A DNA stretch of 64,000 nucleotides from Pseudomonadota bacterium (GTDB taxonomy: Bacteria > Cyanobacteriota > Vampirovibrionia > Obscuribacterales > Obscuribacteraceae), in NCBI GenBank assembly GCA_021325555.1, contig JAJPGY010000037.1, forward strand, positions 1 through 64,000. The letters are read 5' to 3'. The position numbers were made by a program, and so were the translations under genes. The notes beneath the pieces were generated by a model, which had not been told where the DNA came from, ran no database searches, and saw only the letters and a program-made list of their open reading frames with translations. Of the stretch, positions 25,844 to 33,387 are shown one piece after another; the first letter of the stretch is position 1; each line of letters starts with the position of its first letter.

Positions 25844-28800
25844 ATGGCGAAGCTTCTCAGCATCTCCCCGGTAGAAGATCTGCTCGCCGACGGGCAGCAG
25901 GTCTTGCCGCATCTGGAGCGGCTGGCGCGCTGCCTGGAGGATCCGGAGCTGCGGGAGCAGGCGGTGGCCTACCTGCACGATCTCGCCGACGAGGCCGCCA
26001 GGCGCAAGGAGGCGCCGCTCAGCATTAAGGCGATCCCGGTGCCGGGCTCCGCGAAGCCGATCCGGTTGCTCCTGCATTCGGCGGTTTTTACGCCGGAGCA
26101 GTGGGGGCGTACCTTTGCTGAAGGCCTTTTGAAGAACCCGGAGATTTTCGACGGCAAGACGGTCGTGGAGATCGGCTGCGGCTCGGGCTGGATCAGCTTG
26201 CTGCTTTTCATGAGAACCGGCGTCCGGGAGGTGCTGGGCCTGGACATCAACGAGGTGGCCGTGCTGCTGGCCCGGTTGAACGCCTGGCTCAACGGCGTTG
26301 ACCGCGACGGCTCGGTGAGGATGAGCCAGCACGGGGTGCCGATCACCGCCGCCTTCCGCGCCGAGGTCTCCGATCTCCTTGGGCAGCCGCTGTCCCGGCA
26401 GGAGTCTTTCGATCACGTGATCGGCTGCATACCGCAAGTCCTTCATCCGGATCCGCAGGCGCTCGATCGTCTGAAGGGGAAGCTCTCCAGCAAGGACCTC
26501 TACGATCTCAGCAACTACTGCTTTCGCCAGGGCATCCTCGAGGATCGCTTCGGTCTGCCGCTCATCGCCCGCGCGCTCGAGCAATCCCAGCTCTGTCTGT
26601 CGCCGGGCGGACAGGTCACCCTTATTCTGGGCGGCCGCCCGGGACCGCAGGCGATCGAGGGCATGTTCCGCCGGCGCGGCTTCGAGCCGGCGCTTAAGTG
26701 GATAAGACGCATCCAGCAGGCGGACGACACCGATCTGGCCTCGCTGGTGGGGCTTGAGCGCCAGCACGGAATTCACTTCAACTTCTTCATGTCGCGCGAC
26801 TCGCGCCTGCCCATATCGGCGTCGACGGCGGTGGAGCTGCTGGCCAGAGGGCAGCCGGTATACCACGATCTGCTCGTCTACGAGGCCCGGACGAGATGGG
26901 AGAAGCCCACCTTCGGCTTGCTCAGGAACCTCTATGAGCTGGGCCTGGACGCCGTGCGGCGCGAGCTGGACCTGTCGCGGGTCACCGAGGAGCAGATAAG
27001 CTTCCTGGAGCGACTGTCCAGGGATCTGCTCAGGAACCGCACGCTGCCCTATCCCCACGAACGGGGGGACTTCCAGCTGCGGCAGCGGCTCTCGCGGTTC
27101 CTGGAGGTGTATTGCCACTATGACGTGGATGCCAGCGAGCTGTTTGTCGGGCCGCGGCGGGCGGAGCTGGCCGCCATGATACTGAAAATGGTGGCGCCGG
27201 CCGGCAAGCGCGTGTTGATCTCGCAGTCGCTGGTCGGCGTGTACGAAAAGGTTCTTTCGGCCCTCGGGCTGGATCCCGTCGTGGGCAACGACGATCTCTC
27301 CGAGCTTCTCGACCTCGACAACCTCCTGTCGGCCGGCGTGTGCTTGATCGCTCCCCAGCAGCTGGAGAATCCTTCGCCGCTTCTGCTTGCCGCCCTCACC
27401 CGGCAAGCCGCGGCGCACAGCGATCGCTGGTACATCGTCGACGGCTCCGCTAATTTCGATATCGGATCGCAGCTGAGCGCCAACGCATTTATCAGGCTGG
27501 CCTCGCAGGAGCAGTTGCCACCGAATCTGGTGCTGCTCCACGGCTTCATCAAGAACAATGTCTACCCGGATCTCGAGCTGAGCTTCCTGCTCAACGCGCC
27601 GGCCGCCTGGATTGATGGGCTGGATGTGGGCGCCGAGCTGACCTATTCGCGCATCGCCTGGCCGACCCAGCTCTACTACAAGTGGCTTTTCGACGAGCTG
27701 CTGGAGTTCGCCTTCCCCGACGATCGCCGAGGCGGGCCGGCCGCCACACCGGCGCCGGCAGGCGTGCTTTCCCTGGCAACGCGGCGCCAGGCCGCAGGAC
27801 CCGGGCGGGCACCGGCTGCCGGGGCTGACGCGGCGCGGGCGGCTGCCGCCGGCGCGCAGAAGACGCCGCCGCTGGTCGAGCCCTTCCAGGCGGTCGCCGG
27901 CGATCCGGTCTTCGCCCCCAAGCCGGTGAGCCCGTCGGCCGGGGGGCTTATCCGTATGGATTACGGGGAGTTCGAGGCCCCCATTCCCGACCTGCTCGTC
28001 AAGGGGATGATCAAGGGCTTCCTGGAAGCGCCGGTTTCCGGGCTGCCGGAGCTGGTGGCCAGCCGCGTCGCCTCCTACATAAGGGCGACGCGCCAGGTGT
28101 CCGTTGCCCCCGAGCGCGTCGTCCTCGGTCAGGGGGTGTTTCCGCTCCTGGGCGCGCTTGTCAGGGTCCTCGGCGAGCGGCTCGGCCGGCCGCCTCTGGT
28201 AGCCATGCCGGATGGCTCGTACGGGCCCTGCTACCCGCTTGTCGCATATCATGGCGGCAAGGTCGCCCGCGTGGCCACCGATCCCGCGCGGGTGTTCATG
28301 CTCAGCCTGGAGGATCTGGCCCGGCTTTCGCCGGCTCCCGATCTGCTCTGGCTGAGCCAGCCCAGCAATCCGAGCGGGCTCTATTACGAGCCGGACGCCG
28401 TGCGCGCGCTGGTGCGCTTGTGCGCGGAAAAGGGCATCTACGTGCTGGCTGACGAGATCTTCTTTCTGCTCGGTGACTCGCGCCTTGGCGACAGCGTGCC
28501 GGCCTCGCTCAGCTTCGGCTCGCTGCTGGCGGCCGACGAGTCGCGCTATCTCTTCGTTGCTGACGGGATCTCCAAGACCTTTGCCGCCGGCGGCATGCGC
28601 TGCGGGTTCATGGTGGCGCCTGACGCCGAAATCGCCGGCCGGCTCAGGGCAGCAACCTGGCTGCCGCCCAAGTCCACCCTGCGGGCCTGGGACGCCCTTT
28701 ATTCAGCATTCCTCCAGGAAGCGCCGCACCAGCTCATGGACCTGACCAGAGAGCGGGACGACCTGCGGCGGTACCTCTGGAACGTGCGATCGCTGCTGTC

Positions 28801-29065
28801 CTCGCATCGCGACCGCCTGCTCAACCTGCTCAGGCACCAGGGGGTCGATGACGGCCTCAATACCCCGCTGCGCGGCGGGCTCTTTCTTCTCGCCCGGCTC
28901 GGCGGCGAGGTTGAATCGCTGGCCCGGCAAGCGCAACTTCTCCTCAATCCGCCCGAGTGGGGCCGCACGCCCGGCTGCGCCCGAATTTGCTTCAGCCTCT
29001 TGCCCGAGCGATTCGAGGAGGCGCTGCAGCGTCTGGAGAGGTACTTCCGAAGCAGGCGGCAATAA
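25844..29065 (+). CDS. methionine S-methyltransferase-like protein, plant-type three-domain fusion
   Basis: 1073 aa, the length and domain order of plant methionine S-methyltransferase (SAM + Met to S-methylmethionine). The N-terminal SAM domain has VVEIGCGSGWISLL (~107-120), GLDINEVAV, and the block VIGCIPQVLHPDPQA / LYDLSNYCFRQG / LEDRFGLPLIARA / GGRPGPQ / QQADDTDLASLV, which I recall being shared with plant MMT. Residues ~385-625 look like a degenerate aminotransferase domain. After an Ala/Pro linker (~630-700) a second aminotransferase domain (~715-1070) keeps NPSG, YVLADEIF, Lys911 in GISKTFAAGGMR and a late Arg in CARICFS, so it may bind PLP. The ribosome site is weak. Function in bacteria is inferred. 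Confidence 0.8.
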   Translation: MAKLLSISPVEDLLADGQQVLPHLERLARCLEDPELREQAVAYLHDLADEAARRKEAPLSIKAIPVPGSAKPIRLLLHSAVFTPEQWGRTFAEGLLKNPEIFDGKTVVEIGCGSGWISLLLFMRTGVREVLGLDINEVAVLLARLNAWLNGVDRDGSVRMSQHGVPITAAFRAEVSDLLGQPLSRQESFDHVIGCIPQVLHPDPQALDRLKGKLSSKDLYDLSNYCFRQGILEDRFGLPLIARALEQSQLCLSPGGQVTLILGGRPGPQAIEGMFRRRGFEPALKWIRRIQQADDTDLASLVGLERQHGIHFNFFMSRDSRLPISASTAVELLARGQPVYHDLLVYEARTRWEKPTFGLLRNLYELGLDAVRRELDLSRVTEEQISFLERLSRDLLRNRTLPYPHERGDFQLRQRLSRFLEVYCHYDVDASELFVGPRRAELAAMILKMVAPAGKRVLISQSLVGVYEKVLSALGLDPVVGNDDLSELLDLDNLLSAGVCLIAPQQLENPSPLLLAALTRQAAAHSDRWYIVDGSANFDIGSQLSANAFIRLASQEQLPPNLVLLHGFIKNNVYPDLELSFLLNAPAAWIDGLDVGAELTYSRIAWPTQLYYKWLFDELLEFAFPDDRRGGPAATPAPAGVLSLATRRQAAGPGRAPAAGADAARAAAAGAQKTPPLVEPFQAVAGDPVFAPKPVSPSAGGLIRMDYGEFEAPIPDLLVKGMIKGFLEAPVSGLPELVASRVASYIRATRQVSVAPERVVLGQGVFPLLGALVRVLGERLGRPPLVAMPDGSYGPCYPLVAYHGGKVARVATDPARVFMLSLEDLARLSPAPDLLWLSQPSNPSGLYYEPDAVRALVRLCAEKGIYVLADEIFFLLGDSRLGDSVPASLSFGSLLAADESRYLFVADGISKTFAAGGMRCGFMVAPDAEIAGRLRAATWLPPKSTLRAWDALYSAFLQEAPHQLMDLTRERDDLRRYLWNVRSLLSSHRDRLLNLLRHQGVDDGLNTPLRGGLFLLARLGGEVESLARQAQLLLNPPEWGRTPGCARICFSLLPERFEEALQRLERYFRSRRQ

Positions 29066-29089
29066 TCCGCAACGGGCGGGGACAAACCG

Positions 29090-29635
29090 CTAAGCCGGGA
29101 AAGCCAGCTTGACCTTCGGAAAGTCCACCTCGGTCTGGCAGACCAGGTTGAAGTAGTTGGTGAACAGGGAGATCGCTATGTTGGCGATGATTTCGCTTAT
29201 CTCGGCGTCGGTCACGCCCGCCTCGCGCAGGACGTCGAGATCGGCATCGGGGATCTCGGCCCGGCGCAGCAAGACCGTCCGCACGAAGGTGAGGATGGCA
29301 TCCGCCTTCGGGTCGCTGGATCTCTCCGTTCGCGCGCGCTCGATCTCCTCATCCGGCATGCCGATCGATTTGGCGATGGCGACGTGGGCCGACAGGCAGT
29401 ACTCGCACTGGTTGACCTCGGCGCAGGTAATGGCGATCTGCTCGCGCAGGGTCGGCGAGAGAACTCCCCTGGCAAGCGCCTGGCTGAATTTCAGATAGCC
29501 GTCGACGGCAGCCGGCGAGTTGGCCATGAGCTGAAAAATATTGGGCACGCGTCCCATCTGCTGCTTGACAGCGTCCAGCACCTCTTTCGTGCGTCCGGTT
29601 GCGGATTCGATGTCCACTGGTTTCAGTCGTGTCAT
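29090..29635 (-). CDS. carboxymuconolactone decarboxylase/AhpD-like protein
   Basis: 181-aa protein of the CMD/alkylhydroperoxidase-D superfamily. The conserved block is ITCAEVNQCEYCLSAHVAIAKSIGM (residues ~69-93), with the redox-active CxxC and the downstream His of the proton relay. Helices before and after match the usual six-helix fold. Such proteins act as thiol peroxidases or gamma-carboxymuconolactone decarboxylases; with CEYC intact a peroxidase role is more likely. AAAGGA precedes the ATG. It converges on the methyltransferase fusion gene and is transcribed alone. Confidence 0.88.
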   Translation of the reverse strand: MTRLKPVDIESATGRTKEVLDAVKQQMGRVPNIFQLMANSPAAVDGYLKFSQALARGVLSPTLREQIAITCAEVNQCEYCLSAHVAIAKSIGMPDEEIERARTERSSDPKADAILTFVRTVLLRRAEIPDADLDVLREAGVTDAEISEIIANIAISLFTNYFNLVCQTEVDFPKVKLAFPA

Positions 29636-29792
29636 TGTCCTTTACCTTCACTATCTCTGGATCGGCTTATTTCAAGAAGGCGGGCGGGCATGCCGCTTTC
29701 CTTCGGGCACCTCTGTTCGCCATATATTACCGCGGACCGGCTGTCCGTTCCTGAGAGCTCGAGCAAGCCGGTACTCACCGCGGGCTGCGGGC

Positions 29793-31034
29793 TCAAGAAG
29801 GGAACTCCTGCTCCAGCACGTCCTTTTCGGTCGAGTAGACAATCTGATCCTGCCTCAGCATTTTCTCCTCGATCCGGCAGGCTTTTGCCTCATCAAGTTT
29901 CGTCTGCAACTGCCGGTCTGGGTTCTCCAGCAGCCGGCTGTGCGACATGCGCAGGGCGTTACGCCGCTCGATCCCCTTGTTAAGCAGCTTAAGCGCCAGC
30001 CAGCGGACCAGAGGGATGGTGACAAAGGCCGTTCCGTAAAGGACGAGCAGGACGATAAGCGGCGCGAAGGGCCAGAGGACTAGCCCCAGCGGCGTGTGCA
30101 GCTGGATGAGGAGCCACCAGGAGCCGAGGAAATTCACGGCCGCCAGAATCATGACCGGCATCAGGTCGCCGCTGCCGGCGTTGCTGAACTTCCAGGGAAA
30201 CTCGTGGAGATAAGCGGGGACCGATGCGCCCTCGCCGCCGTTGTTTTCCGCGGCCCGCACCTGCAGCGACGGGAAGACATAAATGATGTTGCCCGTGTCC
30301 GTCACCTCCGGGCGCCCGTCGAATCTCACCAGCACCGGCAGCACCGCATTCTCGTCTTTGGGGTTGGCTCCCGTGTACGGCGCCAGCATCTCGCAGGTGG
30401 CAACACCGTTGTTCGCCTTGATCGCCTGGGCAATCAGGCGCCACTTCCTCTCCTCGAGGTGCGCGTTGGGATTGCCGTCCCCGAAGAGAAAGGAGAAGCA
30501 GTTCAAGAAGAAGTTGCTCTTGCGCCGCACCCTGTATGACGGTCTGTCGTGGGCGGTGGCATCCGGGTAACTGGACCAGGCGCCCCACCACAGGAGATCC
30601 CGCAAGATCAAATAGTCGAAGAAATCGAACTCGAACTGGGCGCCGCCGTCGCGATCGTCGCTGCCCCGGCTCATCGCCTGCATGGCGATGAAAATCAAGA
30701 CGGCGATCGCCAGCAAAGAGAGAATGAGCATGATCCCGAAGGAGATCCGCAAAAGATAATAGCCGGCGTTGAAAAGCGCCCGGGCTACCTGCATGACCAC
30801 GCGCTTGGCCCCTGTGGCCAGATAGGCGTTCTGGAATCCCAGGGGGAACCTGTAGGCGATATCGCCGGTGGTGGCAACCTGCAGATCGCCCCCGGTGTCC
30901 GCGGCGATCGAGTTGAGCTGCGTCGTGACTATGTTAAGCGGGAGGCCGGTTCTCTCCGCGACGTCGGCCACCGTCACACGCCGCCCGAGATCGCGGATTG
31001 CCCGCAAAACCTGCTCTTTCTCCTTCGTGCTCAT
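29793..31034 (-). CDS. membrane protein of a cyanobacterial/plastid conserved family
   Basis: 413 aa. An N-terminal winged-helix-like region (VTVADVAERTGLPLNIVTTQLNSIAADTGGDLQV, ~20-53) is followed by membrane helices at ~95-118. A conserved centre contains FSFLFGDGNPNAHLEERKW and AYLHEFPWKFSNA, and two further membrane helices lie at ~295-345. I know this family from cyanobacteria and from a plant plastid protein; its biochemical role is not established to my knowledge. The C-terminal tail is charged. The ATG is only six bases from a perfect -10 TATAAT and has no ribosome site, so the mRNA is probably leaderless. Confidence 0.8.
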   Translation of the reverse strand: MSTKEKEQVLRAIRDLGRRVTVADVAERTGLPLNIVTTQLNSIAADTGGDLQVATTGDIAYRFPLGFQNAYLATGAKRVVMQVARALFNAGYYLLRISFGIMLILSLLAIAVLIFIAMQAMSRGSDDRDGGAQFEFDFFDYLILRDLLWWGAWSSYPDATAHDRPSYRVRRKSNFFLNCFSFLFGDGNPNAHLEERKWRLIAQAIKANNGVATCEMLAPYTGANPKDENAVLPVLVRFDGRPEVTDTGNIIYVFPSLQVRAAENNGGEGASVPAYLHEFPWKFSNAGSGDLMPVMILAAVNFLGSWWLLIQLHTPLGLVLWPFAPLIVLLVLYGTAFVTIPLVRWLALKLLNKGIERRNALRMSHSRLLENPDRQLQTKLDEAKACRIEEKMLRQDQIVYSTEKDVLEQEFPS

Positions 31035-31040
31035 GACAGC

Positions 31041-31046
31041 ATTATA
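31041..31046 (-). promoter_or_regulatory. consensus -10 hexamer six bases from the start codon
   Basis: Minus-strand TATAAT is followed by GCTGTC and then the ATG at 31034. Transcription from this element would begin at or next to the start codon. The -35 region is poor. Confidence 0.5.
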
Positions 31047-31176
31047 GCGAAACAGGACGACTGCCTCCCGGACCGCCGGACCACTTCAGTAGTATTTCAC
31101 TGAGCGCCCGCATACGGTCCGACGGCAAGGCGGCACCGGCCGTCAGGGAGCAGCTGTCGCCCGGGCTGTCCCTTTC

Positions 31177-31854
31177 TCAGGCTCCCTGTCCGGGCTCCGG
31201 CGCCCGGGAAAGCCAGCGGTGCCACCACGGGCGGCGCTGGCGCTCGAGCTCGGCGCGTGCCTCCGCCAGCCTCATGCGCAGGTCGTCCGCCTCCTTCTCC
31301 ACGGCGGCGGCGCGCGCGGCCTGGGCCTGCATATCCGGCAGCAGTTTCACCTGGTCCTTGTACTGCTCCACCTGCGATTCGAGATAGCCTATGCGATAGC
31401 TGGCGGCGCGCAACTGCTGGACGGCCAGATCGAACTTGTACCAGAGCGCCCTGACGCCGTCGTCTTCGGAGAGCTGAGAAGGCAGCGCCGGCTCGTCCTT
31501 CCCCGTGCCCGCTCCCGCGTGCGCCGGCCCGGGGTCCACCGGGCCGAAGCCGAGCTTTTGCAGCCAGGAATGGGCGCACTCGAGATCGATAATCCAGCCG
31601 CGTGTAGACCGCAAGCGCCTGGCGCACAGCTTGCCTTCTTTGATGAGCTTTTTGACCTCTCGTTGCTCGAAGCCCAGAAGCACGGCCGCCTGGGCCACCG
31701 TCAGGCCGTCTGCCGCCTCGACCGTGTCTTCCCCAACCTGCCCGCCGGTCTCATCCGGCGCCTCCCGGTGCGGCGGGGTCTCGTGAGCGAAAACGTGGTC
31801 GAGCCCCTGGACCGTCACTGGGTCCGATTGTGCCAACGGTTCAGCGCCAGTCAT
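31177..31854 (-). CDS. helix-turn-helix protein with coiled-coil tail
   Basis: About 225 aa from the ATG at 31854, where GGGAGA has seven-base spacing; an ATG two codons earlier (31860) is possible. Residues ~50-105 form an excisionase/MerR-like wing-helix domain (GLTVAQAAVLLGFEQREVKKLIKEGKLCARRLRSTRGWIID). After a Pro/Gly linker comes a long alpha-helical coiled coil (~140-205: VRALWYKFDLAVQQLRAASYRI, LESQVEQYKDQVKLL), then a basic Trp-rich end (RRPWWHRWLSRAPE). This suggests a DNA-binding oligomer. There is no membrane segment. Targets are unknown. Confidence 0.75.
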   Translation of the reverse strand: MTGAEPLAQSDPVTVQGLDHVFAHETPPHREAPDETGGQVGEDTVEAADGLTVAQAAVLLGFEQREVKKLIKEGKLCARRLRSTRGWIIDLECAHSWLQKLGFGPVDPGPAHAGAGTGKDEPALPSQLSEDDGVRALWYKFDLAVQQLRAASYRIGYLESQVEQYKDQVKLLPDMQAQAARAAAVEKEADDLRMRLAEARAELERQRRPWWHRWLSRAPEPGQGA

Positions 31855-31977
31855 TTCCATTCTCCCGAAGTGAGGCAATCCGCTCCCTGGCGGTAGCCAC
31901 AGCAATTATGTGCAGAAGAAACCGGCTTGTCCAGCCCGTTATACGCGATGCATATCGGGCGCGTGTCCGATCGGCGC

Positions 31978-32676
31978 CTATTGGCGCCCGCTGGCCTCGA
32001 TCGCTTTCGCGCGGGACTCGAAGCCGACCGCCTCCGGCTCCCGGCCCAGTTTCCGCAGCAGCTCGGCGTAGATGCACAGCGGCGGCACCAGGCGCAAGCT
32101 GTTGGCGCCCGCGCTTTTCTCCCTTATCTCCAGGGCCCGCCTGCACACCTGCTCTGCTTCCTTGAGCTTTCCCTGCTCGCAGTAGAGCGTTGTCAGATCG
32201 AGAAGCGTGTTGCCGACCAGCTGGTCTTCCGGTCCGAGCGCCTTTTCCCTGATCGCCAGCGCCCTCAGCAAAAGAGGCTCCGTTTCCAGGGCCCGTCCGT
32301 CGCGCCGGTAGGCGGAGACCAGCTTGCTCAGCCCGACGGCCACGCGCGGGTCGTCGGGTCCGAACCCCTTTTCATCGGCGGCGATTGCCCGCCTGTATAG
32401 AACCTGGGCGCGTTTAAAGCGCATCTGCATGAAATAAAGGTCGGCCAGCCCGTAAAGGCTGTCCGCCAGGTGCCCGTCCGAGCAGTCTCCGCGGGTCGCC
32501 TTCCCGATCGCCACCTTGAACAGGTGCCTGGCCTGCCCGTCCTCGCCCTCTTGATACTTTTCCAGGGCGGCGTTGTTCACCGTCGTCCAGGCGTCCTCAC
32601 CGGCCGGGGCCGGTTGCGGGGCGATTGCCGCCCCGAGGAGCGACAGGAGGAGTAAGCGACTGATGGAAAGCCTCAA
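31978..32676 (-). CDS. secreted TPR-repeat protein
   Basis: 232 aa from a TTG at 32676 whose TTGA overlaps the stop of the 57-aa gene upstream. This start puts a perfect signal peptide first (MRLSISRLLLLSLLGAAIAP, cut near PAPAG). A longer in-frame GTG start at 32724 has no ribosome site. The mature protein is four kinesin-light-chain-type TPR units (SLYGLADLYFMQMRFKRAQVLYRRAIAADEKGFGPDDPRVA, LETEPLLLRALAIREKALGPE, LKEAEQVCRRALEIREKS). It probably acts as a periplasmic scaffold; the partner is unknown. The overlap implies co-translation with the small protein. Confidence 0.8.
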   Translation of the reverse strand: MRLSISRLLLLSLLGAAIAPQPAPAGEDAWTTVNNAALEKYQEGEDGQARHLFKVAIGKATRGDCSDGHLADSLYGLADLYFMQMRFKRAQVLYRRAIAADEKGFGPDDPRVAVGLSKLVSAYRRDGRALETEPLLLRALAIREKALGPEDQLVGNTLLDLTTLYCEQGKLKEAEQVCRRALEIREKSAGANSLRLVPPLCIYAELLRKLGREPEAVGFESRAKAIEASGRQ

Positions 32677-32846
32677 GGGTGTCGCTGGTGGGTGACGCTG
32701 GGATTGAGACCGGGATAAACCCACGGGGCATCATAGCCGGAGGAGATGTGAGCCCCGGGATTCAGCCAGGAGGGAGAGGTTGCGGCAAGGACAACCAGCG
32801 CTATCCCCAGCCATGCTTTCTTGAACAGGTCTTCGGATATCTCCAT
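32673..32846 (-). CDS. small secreted or membrane protein, 57 aa
   Basis: A short gene coupled to the TPR gene. It begins MEISEDLFKKAWLGIALVVL and continues through a hydrophobic stretch to about residue 24, then a Pro/Gly/Tyr-rich tail (SPSWLNPGAHISSGYDAPWV...) ending VTHQRHP. That is a signal-peptide or single-anchor layout. GGGAG lies ten to eleven bases before the ATG. The TGA stop is shared with the TTG start of the next gene in a TTGA overlap, the same coupling style as in the RND operon, and this supports it as real. Function unknown. Confidence 0.55.
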   Translation of the reverse strand: MEISEDLFKKAWLGIALVVLAATSPSWLNPGAHISSGYDAPWVYPGLNPSVTHQRHP

Positions 32847-32957
32847 GAGCTGGGCGCTCCCTGGCCGATAGCTGCACCGGGCGGGCCCGACCCTGTCCCG
32901 CCGTCACTAACTGTGTACCCGGGGGAAACGGGGCCTATATAAGAAACGGCCGGGCGG

Positions 32958-33356
32958 TTAACTTTCTTTGTCGAACTCAAGGGACGCCGAGTTGATGCAG
33001 TAGCGGAGGCCGGTCGGTGCGGGCCCGTCGTCGAAGACATGGCCGAGGTGGGCGTTGCAGCGGCTGCAGTGCACCTCGATCCGGCGCATGCCGTAACTGA
33101 GGTCCTCCTCGCTTTCGATCTTCTCCGCGGACACGGGGGCAAAAAAACTGGGCCAGCCGCAGCCGGAGTCGAACTTCTCCTGCGACCGGAAAAGCTCGCT
33201 GCCGCAGCAAACGCAGCGGTAGACCCCGGGGTCCCTGTTGTTCCAGTACTGTCCCGTGAAGGGGCGCTCGGTGCCCTTCCTTCTTGTCACCTCGTATTGC
33301 TCCGGCGTCAGTTGCCGGCGCCATTCCTCATCGGGTTTTTCTATCTTTTCGCTCAT
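32958..33356 (-). CDS. msrB: peptide-methionine (R)-S-oxide reductase
   Basis: 132-aa MsrB, reducing methionine-R-sulfoxide in proteins. Start ATG 33356 gives [21 protein letters not shown], the usual N-terminus; the upstream in-frame extension lacks homology. Zinc ligands sit in CVCC (~48-51) and CSRC (~97-100). [10 protein letters not shown] is the family signature and the catalytic Cys is in [11 protein letters not shown] near the C-terminus. It lies about 31 bases downstream of the OPT transporter stop on the same strand, so it probably belongs to the same transcript. Confidence 0.95.
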   Translation of the reverse strand: MSEKIEKPDEEWRRQLTPEQYEVTRRKGTERPFTGQYWNNRDPGVYRCVCCGSELFRSQEKFDSGCGWPSFFAPVSAEKIESEEDLSYGMRRIEVHCSRCNAHLGHVFDDGPAPTGLRYCINSASLEFDKES

Positions 33357-33387
33357 GGCGGATTGCCTCGACCGGGCCTGCCTTCCC

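Noticed and set aside
25757..28252. 831-codon open frame on the minus strand opposite the MMT-like gene
   Set aside because: It is antisense to a protein with clear methyltransferase and aminotransferase motifs, has Arg/Gly/His/Gln-rich composition typical of GC-rich shadows, and lacks a ribosome site.
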